DNA of 64,000 bases from Caprimulgus europaeus (lineage: Eukaryota; Chordata; Aves; Caprimulgiformes; Caprimulgidae). The notes beneath the pieces are model-generated. The model was given only the letters and a program-made list of their open reading frames with translations. It had not been told where the DNA came from and did not search any database. Both the position numbers and the translations under genes were made by a program. This document shows, in pieces, positions 49,501 through 61,700 of the stretch. The stretch lies in NCBI GenBank assembly GCA_907165065.1, contig OU015528.1:23952015-24016014 (forward strand), read 5' to 3'. The first letter of the stretch is position 1, and each line of letters begins with the position of its first letter.

Positions 49501-52500
49501 GTCTTATCATCTGAGTACCATTTGTCAGAAAGAAAATATTTAATAATGGCAGCTGGCTGCTGTATTTGAACTTGGTTTCTAAAACACTTCTGAGAATATA
49601 TCCACCTACAAACTTTTATTGTGGAGTTCCATATTTCTCCCCTGGCTGAGAGGTGATTGAAGAAGCCATCAATCATTAGGCTTGTGCTTGAAACAAACAG
49701 GACATTACGTGACCTTCAGGTAATACAATGACAAAAAAGTGTATCTAGATGTAAGTGCTTTTAATACTTGTCTTCCTAGGGACATGCATGTGGACAGTGC
49801 ATCTGCAAAGACTGATGATATTGGGTTGGTAGTTGAGCTTCACTCAGGATGAATTTCTCATCTCTAAGGTCTCTGCTATTGAGTTGTAATGAAAGTGGGA
49901 GAAGGTGATAACCACACCAGCTACTGTTGTTATAAGAATGAAAGTGGTGCCTATTTGATGCACGTGGCTCAGTGAATGCTGTGTATATAAAAAGTTCAGT
50001 TCTATGAGTATGATAAATGTGTACTGCTCTCAAGTTAGGCTGAGAATACCTTAAGCCATGATCACCACAGTGTTGATGAATTATATACTTACTACCACTA
50101 GGAGAAATAATTAAGGATAATCTGCAAAGTGTTGCAGAACAACGTGATCGTTGGAAGAAATGGCAAGAGGTTTAGTACACTAAATTTGTATCATGGCTTG
50201 GTTAAGAGCCCTGTGTCCTAGCTGAACCACTGCACCCTGGGATCTTCTCTGGTGTACCTGTAACTACCTCCTTTCATGACTTCATCATCTTCTCTGTACT
50301 CTACTTGTCTATATACCCCACAGATAAACTAAAGACCTGAATAGCCACCTTCAGTCTCAGTCCCAGTTCTGTGATGTGACTTGGTTAGTGGAAAGTTAGC
50401 TGAGTAAACAAACATTTGTGTGTTACCTGTGTGTTCCTGTGCTGCACGTTAAATTCCCTGCTGCTCTGCAGTGCACTTTCTTTTGCTTTGAGTGGCATTG
50501 CTGAAGACCACAGGCTGCCTCTTTTGAGCCTCACCTCACTGCAAGACCTCTGCAAGAATCCAGGCAAAGTTTTGCAAATGAATTGGGTGAATGTGCTGGC
50601 TCAATGGCACAGGTGATGCCCTTGTTTTTCTTTTTCTGGTGCTCTGCAGGCTAGCCTTCTAGAAGTTATTTCAAGCTATAATTTTTTTCTTCCATACATG
50701 TTCTAAAATGAATTCTAGCTATCTTTTACACTGTGTCAATCTTTTTTTCTTCTAAAAGTTTTTTGAAACTTCTCAAAAAATAAAAAATCTTTAACAGATC
50801 TAGTAACTAAGTAATAAAAACTGAATATCATAGCAAAGCCAGATCATAACAATGTGACAGAATATATTGGGTCTTAAGGAGAAAATTACTGTAATTCTTT
50901 TTACCTCATGAAGTTTAAAAATAAGATATCTCACAATTGGAGTAAGACACAAGAGTTTGGTTTGGTTTTGCATATTTCTTTTGTTAATTCCTTTGTTTTA
51001 TTTCAGCATCTGTAGTTGCTATTTTGCGGGCCTCATAATTCAGTTTTGCTTCTTGCAAGCTAGAAAGGTGACCAGAACGACTTATGTCATTCCAGTGCCA
51101 CAGAAGAATCTAGATATACATTGTATTGAAATTCAGAGAGCTTTGTTTTTATTTTAATCTATTCATAGTTAAGAAGCTATTTTAATTTTTAGATCTTTGT
51201 ATAAGAATTAATTGAAAAATTCTAATTTTCCAACTCTTAGACAAACTTTTTCAATGTATGAATGCTGTCTTGCAACTAACCATCTTAAAAAATGGTATAC
51301 TTGATTGTGGTGGGGGAACCAAAGTAGCTAGTTTTATTTCATAATTTTTATCACTGGGTATTTTATTTCTGTGTAAATACTTTGAAGAGTAGGAGAAGCA
51401 CCAAAATGAATAGAGACTGATTCAATACACATGCCCTGGGGAGCAGGGGGGAAGCTTGATGCTACAAACAGTGGTCACATGTTATATGAAACTCTTAGGG
51501 ACTCACCAGGCACATAATCTCACAGGCTTTTTTCAAAGGTATAAATAAAGACCATGGCTTAAGCACAGTGATGATTTATCAGTGACTGAAGTGATGAGTG
51601 AGTTTGGTGAGTTTTTAAGCTTTCAGATTCTGAACAAAGATTTGGCAAAAATGCACTTACTGTACATCTTTATCCATGCCATCCTATAGGACAAACCATA
51701 TTCTGTTGGTTTACTCTTAAAATCTGGAACTTTCTGGCAAAGATTCACAAACTAATTTTCACTTCTCATGGTTGCTGACAGCTAATCACTCCTGCTGCCT
51801 TTGAACAATGTGACAAGCACAGGCGGTAGATGACCGGTTATATTGTGTTTGAGTGTAGTCTCTGCCTGTGGCAGGAAGAGACGTCCAACAGCAGGCAAGA
51901 GCTACCAAAATGAGTTGTTGTGACTCGATCTTCTTGCAGGTTCTTTGGAAGAGTAGTTCCTTTATATGCATATCTACACCCATGAGGTTTCCTTTTGGAT
52001 TGTACATGTGAAGATTTGTTTTTGTGCCTGTGAATTGGTGTGTGTTATTGTGTGGTGTTTTGGTTTTATGGATGTTTTTTAATTATTATTTTTACTTTTT
52101 AAATGTTTTTTCCTATCTGGATGGGTAGGTATTTGATAGCAACAAGATTACTATTAGGCTACTAAATAATGTTGTACACTGTGCTCTGCTTATATTGGTA
52201 GAAGGCTGTTTTCCTCTTCAACTTCAAAAATAAGCTCCAAAAGAATCTTGCAATACAGAGAACCAAAATCACTATTGCTTGGTCTTGTGGCCTGAATTAG
52301 ACAAGATTTTTATTCAGAATTTCAAAACAGTGAGCACAGGTTGAATAGCTGAATTGCTGTCTAGCATGTTAATGGATTTTTAGCATTCTTGGGAATGAGT
52401 ATTTTGAGTAGCTTTTGAGCACTATATTTTGGTTCTGAGTGAAAATTTTTTTTAACACTAACAATATAAGACTTAACATTTGACCGTTGTAACTAATTGG

Positions 52501-53177
52501 GAACGTGACTACTCTGGTGGATGTTCTGTTTCTGTTTGAGGCGCGTTTCATCTCCAGTGATGGAAGCCCATTTCTGTAGCTCTCATCCTGGCCTGAGCTC
52601 ATGACGTGGGCTTCACTGGCTTTGGGCAGGCTGCAGAGGAGACTGTGTCTGCACTGAATATATTTTAGTGAACAGCACACTTTCCTGGTCTCCACCCCTT
52701 AACCATTTCCTTGCATTTGGTATTATATGGAGGGTTGGGTCTATAGCATCCATTAAGCGAATGTGAAACAGGGTTTTACTTTTGTGGTGTGCCGGTGGTA
52801 TAGATAGCACCAAAAATATTGGCACTTCTAGCTTGCAGACTTCTGAGGTCTGATATGTGTTAGCAGGAGCATTTGGAAGAAAACAGTTTCTGTCCTTCAG
52901 AGTAGTTATGGTCTAGCTAAGAGTGTTCTCCAGTACAAGCTTTCCATTCACGTATAGTAGGTCTGTAAGTGTTTTGGGTTTTTTCCAAGTCTTGTATTTC
53001 ACATTTTCTGCTCATAAAAGTGGCTTAACATCTGATAATTTCTACAGCTTGTTAAATTTCAGTAGGCCTGTTTGTTCTAACACTTAACTTCTCCTGTTAA
53101 TGTACAGTCTTTGTTAACAACAAGAATAATAGTTTATATTTTAATGTTGTAAATAATTGAAACATTATCTTTTTCAG
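46561..53177. other. Intronic sequence leading to DOCK4 exon 2
   Basis: No further transposable element or exon recognised. A G/T-rich tract lies at about 47431-47475. The pyrimidine-rich acceptor of exon 2 ends the stretch. Confidence 0.6.
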
Positions 53178-53261
53178 TGATAGCTGGTTTCCGAGGGACA
53201 GTCCCGCATGGCCTGTCATTGGAGATTGGAGATACCGTTCAAATATTAGAGAAGTGTGATG
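53178..53261 (+). CDS. DOCK4: DOCK4 exon 2: first half of the SH3 domain
   Basis: DOCK4 is a large cytosolic guanine-nucleotide exchange factor for Rac1 (and reported for Rap1) that acts with ELMO proteins in cell migration, dendrite and junction control. This 84-bp exon lies between a ttttcag acceptor (53171-53177) and a gtgagt donor (53262). It starts in phase with TG completing a Val codon and encodes (V)IAGFRGTVPHG, LSLEIGDTVQILEKCD and the first base of a Gly codon. These are the opening beta strands of the DOCK-family SH3 domain, including the acidic EIGDTV segment. The wording is closer to DOCK4 than to the paralogue DOCK3 as I remember them, and the later exons settle it. The Gly in IAGF and the His in VPHG seem to depart from the mammalian DOCK4 I recall (Ser and Tyr); the frame is intact. 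Confidence 0.93.
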
Positions 53262-54247
53262 GTGAGTTCACAGGCTGGAATTCCAGTGATAATGAAGTGT
53301 TGCATACTGTTGATTTGAAACTCGATTACTATTCATTTAGTTTCTTAAACTAATACATTTTTGAAGTAAAAAATATATCACACTCAATTTTTCCACAACT
53401 CCAATGAGCTCTAATCCCTATAATAATTAGTTTGCAGTTCATTCTTTTTATTTAATCTGTCTACTTAATAAACATTCATAGAGGATAACAGTTAAAATAG
53501 CGAGGAGTTCTCATTGTGATTCTTCTCCTTTCTTAGTATTTCCAAGGGAAGCCTGGCTGCCATTAAGACCCTTTCAAATGAATTCAAAGGCATAAGTTTA
53601 AATCTTAAAGCGTGTAAACATTCTCTTCTGCTTCTATTCTGAAGTAGAGAATACTAATATGACTTTAGCAAATGTTCCTTAGTAGAGTAAGAGAAATAAT
53701 GTTGCATTTTCTTTCATAATCTGCTTCCTTAATGCATTACCTAAGGCCTACCTGTCAATATGGTTTTTTAATCATTTAGGATTATATAGGTACTTTTTGT
53801 TTCATATCAGGATTAGATATTGATAATCTTGTAAGAAACTTTCTTACAGAAAGCATCGGACCTGTTCTTTTGAATTTTCTTTAGTAATGTGGTTAATAGA
53901 TTTAGAACATGAAGTCAAAAATTATTGCAAATATTTATAGTAAATGTGAAACCATTTCCCTTTTGCCTGGTGTTGGTGTCTAGTGCAAAAATGTACCTGG
54001 ATTACATTGTTAGAAACACTTGAGGATACAGACTAAAAGAGTAATTCCTGAGATTGTGTGAATTAAGTTACCTGAGTATGAGCAGGTTTAAACAAAATAC
54101 CTTTCACTGCATGGAAAGTCTTTTAAATTAATGCAATCTGACTGCACTGTGCAATTGTCATATCTGTCCAAAAGGGAAAGATTAAATCTGTTTTACATAT
54201 GGAAATGACTTGCATACTTTAAAAAGCAAAACGTTCTTTCTTCACAG
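53262..54247 (+). other. DOCK4: DOCK4 intron 2 (986 bp)
   Basis: GT-AG intron with donor gtgagt and acceptor ttcttcacag. It is short and AT-rich, with no repeat or gene recognised. Confidence 0.88.
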
Positions 54248-54288
54248 GATGGTACAGAGGATTTGCCTTAAAAAACCCCAATGTTAAG
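54248..54288 (+). CDS. DOCK4: DOCK4 exon 3: SH3 domain, conserved Trp segment
   Basis: This 41-bp micro-sized exon starts with GA, which completes the Gly codon begun in exon 2. It then encodes WYRGFALKNPNVK and ends exactly on a codon at AAG|gtaagg. It supplies the SH3 ligand-binding Trp (the first W after the n-Src-loop region, in GWYRG) followed by the distal loop. In DOCK-family proteins the SH3 domain engages the ELMO C-terminus and also folds back on the catalytic DHR2 domain to inhibit it, so this Trp surface is functionally central. The acceptor is ttcttcacag. Confidence 0.94.
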
Positions 54289-56693
54289 GTAAGGTCAATT
54301 GCAGTTTTGCATTCTTTTGCCAAAAGTGTATATTTACTTTTTTAAAGCTTATAGTCTCCATGTAAGTATGTGATATTTACTTTTAAAAGAAAATTAGAGC
54401 TTAATTTTAAGTATATTATTGATATTGTTTTAATTGGATTTGGACATGGTTTATAAATCTGAAATGCTCCTATGTATTAGGAAGATACAGTTTACAAATC
54501 CAAGGCTCTGGTGAATTTTCTTTTCTTTCTGATTTTTAGATAGTGAAGTCAGAGGAAGCCAAGTTGAAGGGCAAAGACTGCTGAGAATACAAATTGTAAA
54601 TACTATTGAAAAAGTTCGTTAGACTGTGCCTATTTATCTTGATGTTATGAATTAATTTAGAGCAGCCAGTAGAGACAGTTTATAGGAGGCACGTGCAGAG
54701 TGCCAACTGAATAAAAGATATGTATTGTCGTGTAAAATAGGTGGTTCTTTTTATGTTTCTTTGGTGGGTAGTCTTTGACTTCCATAGTAGTATAGCTGAT
54801 AGTACTCTAAACCAGACTCATTTAATAATAATAATACAAATAATAAATATTGAATAAATGAACTTATTTTTTTCTGCATTTAAACATGAAATATTATGAA
54901 ATTAATATTTCAGCATTTGTTCATGTTGAATATATTTAAGCTTTACAAACAGGTCTTTCTATTTTCCTAATTCCTCCTCTTGACTTGCTTCTGTGACTGT
55001 AAAGATTTTGGTTTTTGTATGGGAAACCATTTCAAGATTTCCTTTTTTTTTCCCTCAAGATAGTACTAGAGGTTTTAGTCTTATTGAAGCCATTGAAACA
55101 AGATCTTAAATCATCTATTGCTCTTTTAACCTGCATTGTAAACTTTGTTCTTTTTTTCTCTCTCAATTTCGAAGCCTATTCGGCTGCAAAATAGGGCGCA
55201 TACACATTAATTCCAAAAGTTTCTAGGGCCTCATATCATAAGTCATTGGCCTCTTGTGTCTAGGCCTGTAGTCTCTGCTCACATAAATTTCGTTTGCTTT
55301 CTGTGGAGGGTCAATGTGAACAATAAAATTATCCACAGAGTCTAATTTGATGTTTAGTACTTTGACCTCATTGATATATATTGCAATTTCCTTTATAAGA
55401 CATGAGCAGTTGGGATTTGTTGTTGCATCTTCTGTGTCTCTCGTTGCAATTCTCACCACATGCTTGCTGTCAGTCTTGCTTTGTGGTCTGTCAAATGTGT
55501 TGATAGAAGTTATGAATAGGTTTTCTAAACACGATTTGATGTGTGAAGAAATGAGATACATATTTTCTGCTTTTTTAGTGTGAATGCAAACAGTTTTCTG
55601 AATCGGATTTTTGAAAGGAGTGTCTCCAAAAGTAAAATAGTAAGAACACTTGGAATTGGTATTGCTCGGTCAAGATTCTTCCCTTGTTCTGCCAGCTTTT
55701 ACACTTGAACTTCTCTGTGGCAGCTGGTCTGCAGTAAGCGTGCATATGCAGGTAGCCTGTTTTCTGGCATATAGTTACAAGGGGAAGGCTGTACCTTCTT
55801 ATTGTCCTTGGGAGGAGCTTTCCTGGAATACTTTACATGACAGAGGAGCAGGAGCATTTATAAGGGCAGTTGTCTCTACACAGTAGGTGCATTTTTGTCG
55901 AAGGTCCATGTTAAAAGAAAATGGGCACTGTCATCTCAAAGGAAAGCTGTATACAGCTGTGCTTATTATAAAGAGAGTGTATTTGTGTTTTCCTTCACTG
56001 CGTTATATGATGAGCTGTAGCGTATTACATTACCAGCCAGAAGCTTGAAGCTGACTTGCTATGTTTTGCTTATTGTTCTGAGTTATGAAGGCTAGTGTGC
56101 TGTAAGGGCAGTATGATCGTTCATTCAAAAGAACAGTGGAGAGCCCTTAAATAACTAGAAAAGGACCACTCCTGTCAGGACACCAAGGATCTTTCAGAGG
56201 TATCTACCAGAGCTTTCCTGTGCACTGCGGGGCATGGTAGCCACCAAATAAAACTATTTTTACTTTATTTATTAACTTTATTTTTATTGAACTTTCTTAA
56301 CTTTATTTTGCTTATCCCTGTTTGAGGATACACTTTTAAGATGCTGTTGATAAGACATTACCCCTCCTAGTTTGTCTGTTTCTTATCAAGGTGGGAATAA
56401 TAAAAACATCTAGGCTACCTGAGCTCTCAAGCAATCTTCTACATGTTCTGCACATTTGTCTTCTAATTTTCTAAAGTGTTGAAGGATTGAAACTCTGAAT
56501 ATGGCATTTTAGTTTATGTTGGATATATACTGAGCATATATTGCATTCTGATTTTGTGTGGTTTTAGGTAATTATCTGGAGGACTTTTAATTCTGCATGC
56601 ATTTGCGTATTAAAACGGCAATGAATGGTACTCCAAACTCTTGTAAGGAGAGGGTTTTTTGTTTTGTTTTACCACAAGTATTTTGTTTTGCAG
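54289..56693 (+). other. DOCK4: DOCK4 intron 3 (2405 bp)
   Basis: GT-AG intron with donor gtaagg and acceptor tattttgttttgcag. It contains an unexplained minus-strand open frame (55226-55669, listed separately). I see no young CR1 or LTR here. Confidence 0.87.
55226..55669 (-). other. Unidentified 148-codon open frame, opposite strand, inside intron 3
   Basis: On the minus strand a frame is open from just after a TGA (55670-55672) to a TAG at 55223-55225. Its first internal ATG is at 55559-55561, giving 112 residues. The translation looks protein-like by eye, with segments such as SYYFTFGDTPFKNPIQKTVC, NCSCLIKEIAIYINEV and a basic tail YVSRDYRPRHKRPMTYDMRP. Two further minus-strand frames upstream are open in other phases: one ends at 55575-55577 and contains CQKTGYLHMHAYCRP, and one begins with an ATG near 55906 (MDLRQKCTYCVETTALINAP). 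This arrangement could be a frameshifted pseudogene or retrocopy reading leftward. I do not recognise the family. A chance frame is a serious alternative in AT-rich DNA, so I do not call it a gene. Confidence 0.3.
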
Positions 56694-56749
56694 GGCATAT
56701 TTCCATCCAACTACATTCACTTGAAAAACGCGTGCGTTAAGAACAAAGG
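56694..56749 (+). CDS. DOCK4: DOCK4 exon 4: end of the SH3 domain
   Basis: This 56-bp exon follows a ttttgcag acceptor and ends AAAGG|gtacgt. It encodes GIFPSNYIHLKNACVKNK and two bases of a Gly codon. GIFPSNYI is the classic SH3 C-terminal motif (G-x-F-P-x-N-Y-V/I); its Pro and Tyr line the polyproline-binding groove. The HLKNACVKNKG stretch then links to the helical region. A chance + strand frame running past the donor to 56834 is not coding, because the homologous protein continues only after splicing to 58677. Confidence 0.94.
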
Positions 56750-58676
56750 GTACGTGAAGTGTTCTGGATTCAAATATTTAAACATGATCAGTTACTTGTA
56801 CCAAAGATTTTTTGCTTATAAGATAAAATGGTGATTTAGTTATTTTACAATATCTTAACTTTAGCCTACTGCCACAGGACTTGAAATGGTTATCTTTAGT
56901 TAACCTGTTACTCCTGCATAATCATAAAATTGGACTGAAGTATCCTGAAAAGATATGGAAAACCACTGGGAATATCAATCTGTATTCCGTAGAGAAAAGG
57001 GAAAACGATTGCATGTTTTCACCACCTGTTGTTAAGTTTGGCTTGAAAGAGGTATTGCCTTATTTAGAAGATACTCTGTATGGAAGCTGGCTATTAACCT
57101 GCTGTTTAAGATTAGTTGTTTTCTTTGAGGATAGCAGCTGTACTATGGCAGACAGCTGGCATTTTACAAAAAACAATGGTAAAATAATGTTTTAGTTCAA
57201 TATTAAAAGATTTCACTAAAACTGTAAATGGAGGTGTTTTTTCCTTTACTACTTTTCTTCAGTTGGTGAAGAGCCAGTACTTGTTTTTGACAACAACTGA
57301 TCTCTCTTCATTTTTAGAAGAGTTAATAAAAACCTGAACAATTGGTTAAAATTAGTTTAAAAATTCTGGTTTGGAACTCAAATTTTCTGGCTACAGGAAA
57401 CACTAACTTTTATTTTATTTACATGTAGTACTTATCTTGATAGTATCACTTCTAACATTTTTTTTTACTTGTCAATGGTCTTAGTTCAACGTAGTTTTTT
57501 CCACCTTTACTCAGTTTGGGAGTGGATAACATTATTTAATTCATTTGGATTTATCAATAGAGAACTAATACATAATAGTCTGAAACCTGTTTAGGTAAAG
57601 ACATTTCTCATCATAGTAGGTGGATGCTACAGCAGGTGCAGGCAATCTTTATTTTGGGAGCATGAATGAGTAGGAAGTCCATGATTTGTGATGTGCAAAA
57701 ATAATGGAGACTGTAATCAAATAAAAAAAAGTCTGATTCCCACAGGTGAAAATAGCTCCACATTACTGTTAAACACTGTTTGCTGTGGAATTCAAGCCAC
57801 ATGTGGTTTGTCATGCCCTAGGATCCTTTCTTCTTTAAAAGCACTTTTAGATAAAACTGAGGGTTCAGTGAAATAAAACTGTTGCAAACCTTCACATTAA
57901 AACAAAGCTTAATGATAGAATCATTTTTGTTAGCAGACACCATGACAGTATTTGCAGGAAATTCAATCTTTGCCTCTATTTTCTTTGTTAATCTGTTTCT
58001 CTGTTCAGGCCATGTGCCCTAAAGTGCTGGAGGCTGTCACATTGTTATGTTAACTTGATAAGAGAGAAATTCTATCATGAAAAAAGTAATCCTGGCATGA
58101 ATGCAAACCTTTGAAATGTACTGTGTGTGGGAACAAAGTGGTAGTGATGATGGTGAGTAAAGTGGTGAATGGAGAGTTTGGTCTTGACCAAGCCAACCCA
58201 GCTTTTTCTTGGCCAGCATCAAAATAGGCAAGAACTCACACTGTACTAGTTTTCTTTTGAGTTTTTATATCCTCTTTCAGTTGAAGGAATGGCATTTTTT
58301 AACTTATTTCTATAAACAGAGATGTAAAAAAGAGTGGCAACAATCACTGATTTGGAGTCTAAGCTAAAGCGACAAGATCCCTTTGCAAACTGTGGGAATT
58401 ACTCTGTGAAAAGAGTTTTTGACAGGCTTATCTCATAGGAAAAAAACCTCGTCTTGACTTCTCTAGGACCAAGACTTTAATGGGGATTAAATGGTTTTCA
58501 CCCAAGACTTTTCCATGGGGATTAAATGAAATGTACAAATAAAAAGTGTCGTGGGCTGAAGGAGCACCATGTAGGTTGCTAGACATCACTGTTGGCAGGA
58601 GGAAGTCTTTATATTAGTAACTGTAATGGGATTTGTAATGCTTGTGTGATATCATGTGTTCTTCTGCATGTTACAG
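56750..58676 (+). other. DOCK4: DOCK4 intron 4 (1927 bp)
   Basis: GT-AG intron with donor gtacgtg and acceptor tgttacag. It is AT-rich with no repeat recognised. The 104-codon + frame at 56881-57195 shows no similarity I can name and is probably chance. Confidence 0.87.
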
Positions 58677-58773
58677 ACAATTTGAAATGGTTATTCCAAC
58701 AGAAGATTCTGTTATTACAGAAATGACATCGACTTTAAGAGACTGGGGAGCGATGTGGAAACAACTTTATGTG
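58677..58773 (+). CDS. DOCK4: DOCK4 exon 5: linker and first helix after SH3
   Basis: This 97-bp exon starts with A, which completes the Gly codon GG|A, then encodes QFEMVIPTEDSVITEM and TSTLRDWGAMWKQLYV. EMTSTLRDWG and WKQLYV are the DOCK4 form; the DOCK3 equivalents I recall differ at many positions, so this exon supports DOCK4. The segment starts the N-terminal helical region between SH3 and the lipid-binding DHR1 domain. The 3' boundary is unusual: ending at GTG keeps the conserved Val before Arg-Asn-Glu of exon 6 and puts the donor at gcaagt, a GC donor. A GT three bases earlier (gtggca) would remove only that Val and keep the frame. Confidence 0.93.
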
Positions 58774-61700
58774 GCAAGTATCTGAATAATGTTGCTTTAA
58801 TTTAATGCTAACTCAAAAGGGACAGTGTTTAGATGCTCTAGTATAGTTTAAGTATATATTTCAGAAAAAAACCCCAAACCCATTCAGTTTTGTTTAATAA
58901 ATCTCTTAATTTGTTCCAATCATTGACTACTGCTGCTGCTATACTTCAGCAACTTATCGATTGAGTCTAGTCCAGCTTCATCGTCTAGTTATGGATCTAA
59001 GGATTCCTTTGTCTGGTAAATTGAAGTGTTGTAAATAAGTGTAACAAAAAACTTTGCTATTTTATTAAAATACAGAAATACAGTATATTATTGAAGATAT
59101 GTCAGTTGATTTGATTTGTACTCATGTTCTCATAGATTTTTGTTCCCCTCTCATCCACACACTGACAAGCACTGAGATGCATCCGTGTTACTTGACCAGG
59201 ATCTCTTGTGTATGAGAGATACCAGCTGTGGAGTCCTCATTGCTGAGGGATGCTGGAGGTGGTTCTTGATTAACAATAGTGATTTTGCATTTACCTACTG
59301 CACATTACAGAAGTGAATTCTGGTTTTGTACTTCTTCCTTGTCTTGCATTTCATAAGTCTTAAGTAAAAGTCCCATGTTTCACAGTTCTCTTGTTTTCCT
59401 CATCTGAATATTGAATGTCTCTGGTCTTTTTCTTCCTCTCCCTGACATCTTCAGGTCAATTTGTTTCTCTCCTTGTTAGAATGAAGTTGCACTTATGCTG
59501 TTCTATGGCTACTAGTGCCTACCTTTTCTTGTTCTCTTATTTCTTCTCGTATTTATATATATGTTTTCGAATTTCATTCATACCAGTCTTAGGAATTGTA
59601 TTACAACTCCCTACACCGTGCCCCTCTAGGAAGTTGATCCACGTTAATAGATACTTACAGTCTTAGCTTTCTGTTTAACTTAGTAGATTAATCTTTTCAA
59701 ATTTCATTTTAAATCATGTTTTTTAGCCTTAACCATTCCTGTTTTCTGAACCCATGCTGTATTTTCTCTTGCGTCCCTGGACTAAGAACTGGATATAGTA
59801 TTCCAGTAGCAGTTGTGTGAGTACCAAACACAAAATAGCAATAAACAACTATTCTTTCTCAAAGGACACCTGTGATGTGTTATTTCTATAACTTCCATTT
59901 ATCACTCTGTCACTCTGTTGTGCTCACTCTGTAAATGTGGCCTCTCCAATTCTGTAATTACTCCCCTTAAAAACTTCAATTGAAGTGAAGATCATATCAA
60001 TAAAATTTTGTGGGTTTTTTTTTTTTTTCAATTAGGGTAGGCAAACTTTTTTTTATTGCATAGAGAGAACTCTTCCGAACTCAACTACTGAATAATTTCC
60101 TATTTATTGTCTTGTTTTGAGTCACCAGTCATTTAAGCAGCTCTTACTCCATTATATAACACATACAGATGTGGGATTATTCTACTTTATTTATCTAAAT
60201 ATTTTGCAGTATCATTAGGATCTTAGATACAAGCTCCCTAGACTGTTTTTTCACTCCCACATCTCCTGTGAACCCTCTGCAGTCCCCCATTCTTTTGAGA
60301 TGTTTCAGACCAGTGACTTCTTCAGTGTAAGAAATCCTACCATTTCCTTCTTGTAATTTTTTATCACCGTAGGTAAAAATAGTTTTGTTTCAGTATACTT
60401 AAAACATAAAGAAATCTGTTCAATATATCTCTTTATTCTGAGTGAAATTCATCCTTTGCTGACCATTCTGCATCTTTTAACATTTTCTTGCACTTCCTAA
60501 TCTAAGACATAGTAATTGCTATAGTTTACTTTTTCCACTTCTATTTCCTCTGTTAACTGAATGTTGTTGGGTTTTTTTTGTTTGCTTGTTTTTACTTTCT
60601 CATGACTGTAGAGTTGTCTTTAAAGTTTTAACTAAATATCTTAGTTTTAAATTGTGATTTGCATCATGTTTGCTTTCTGTTTTTAATGTTTGACTTAACC
60701 TACTACAATAAAACAAAAACTGTTTGGACTTGACAGCATGTGCATACATCACATGTAAGCAAAACTTGTTCACTTGTATCTGCATAGCCTCCAATCCCTC
60801 ATCTTAACTCATTGCTGAGTTGATAATTATGACTTAAATTGTGAGAAGATTAGCTACCTTCTGCTGATACAGGGACTGCTTCTGCTACATAAGAAAGTGC
60901 AATGACTGTTGCCAGTACACCTCTGGCAAGTCAGGATGGTAGGGAAGTAGCCAGTCTGCGACCTTTTTTAGGTGACTGTATGGGTTGTATTCAGAGAGGC
61001 TGTTTAGAACTGGATGATCTTTCTGAAACCTCCAGTTGCTGATCTGCTTAGTGAAAGCTTTTTATACAAGAACCTAAAAAAATCAAGTATTTCTTTCTGT
61101 TGGATTCTAAGTACTAGAGTATAATTTTGAACTTCACAGTGACATTGTCATTTCACTCTAATCTATAAAGCAAGCACAGTTGCTTACAGATCCACTCAGT
61201 ACTTTGAGATCCAAGTAACTCATAGACAAATTCTAAAGATTTGGAAAAGAAAGGATACCTGAAAATGTTACTTTGAGCTTAATAGAGCTGTTAAACATTA
61301 GCATGTCTCTTGTATTCACATTAATAATTTACTTAGGTAAAGTTTATCATCAGATACTGAAAACTAAGGTGCACCTCAGTTAGTGCTTAATGGATTTTGT
61401 TTTTAACTGTAGAAATGAAACCTTTGTACACTAATATTTGATGGAAAACTGTGAAGGCATACTGTCAGTTTAGTTCTCTATAACATTCCTATAATATCTT
61501 TTTTGTCTTGACCCTAATTCAAGAGCTATTTGTCTGTCCTTTTTTTTCTTTTATTATAAAGTTTGCATATTCCTATTGTTCTTACTGAAGGTTCTTTTAT
61601 TAGCAACTTTTCTTCACTGTTGTTTTTATTGCATGTTCAAAATACACCAGCTTTCTTTTTTTCCAGACAAAGCCAAGACAAACAATAAATTAATGCTCAT

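Larger units (their letters stand above)
1..53177 (+). other. DOCK4: DOCK4 intron 1 (3' part, continues off the left edge)
   Basis: Everything before the first recognised exon is read as one intron of the + strand DOCK4 gene. The first exon in the window opens with TG, which completes a Val codon begun upstream, and no sequence matching a DOCK4 first coding exon (Met-Trp start followed by a GT donor) is visible. The intron ends in a pyrimidine-rich tract and CAG at 53171-53177. DOCK4 is known in vertebrates for an unusually long first intron, which fits. Within it I recognise CR1 LINEs, one solo LTR with a minisatellite, an LTR fragment, and low-complexity tracts, each listed separately. An alternative promoter or an unannotated exon cannot be excluded from sequence alone. 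Confidence 0.85.

Noticed and set aside
56625..56834. + strand frame that reads through exon 4
   Set aside because: Only 56694-56749 matches DOCK4; the rest is intron, bounded by clear acceptor and donor signals.
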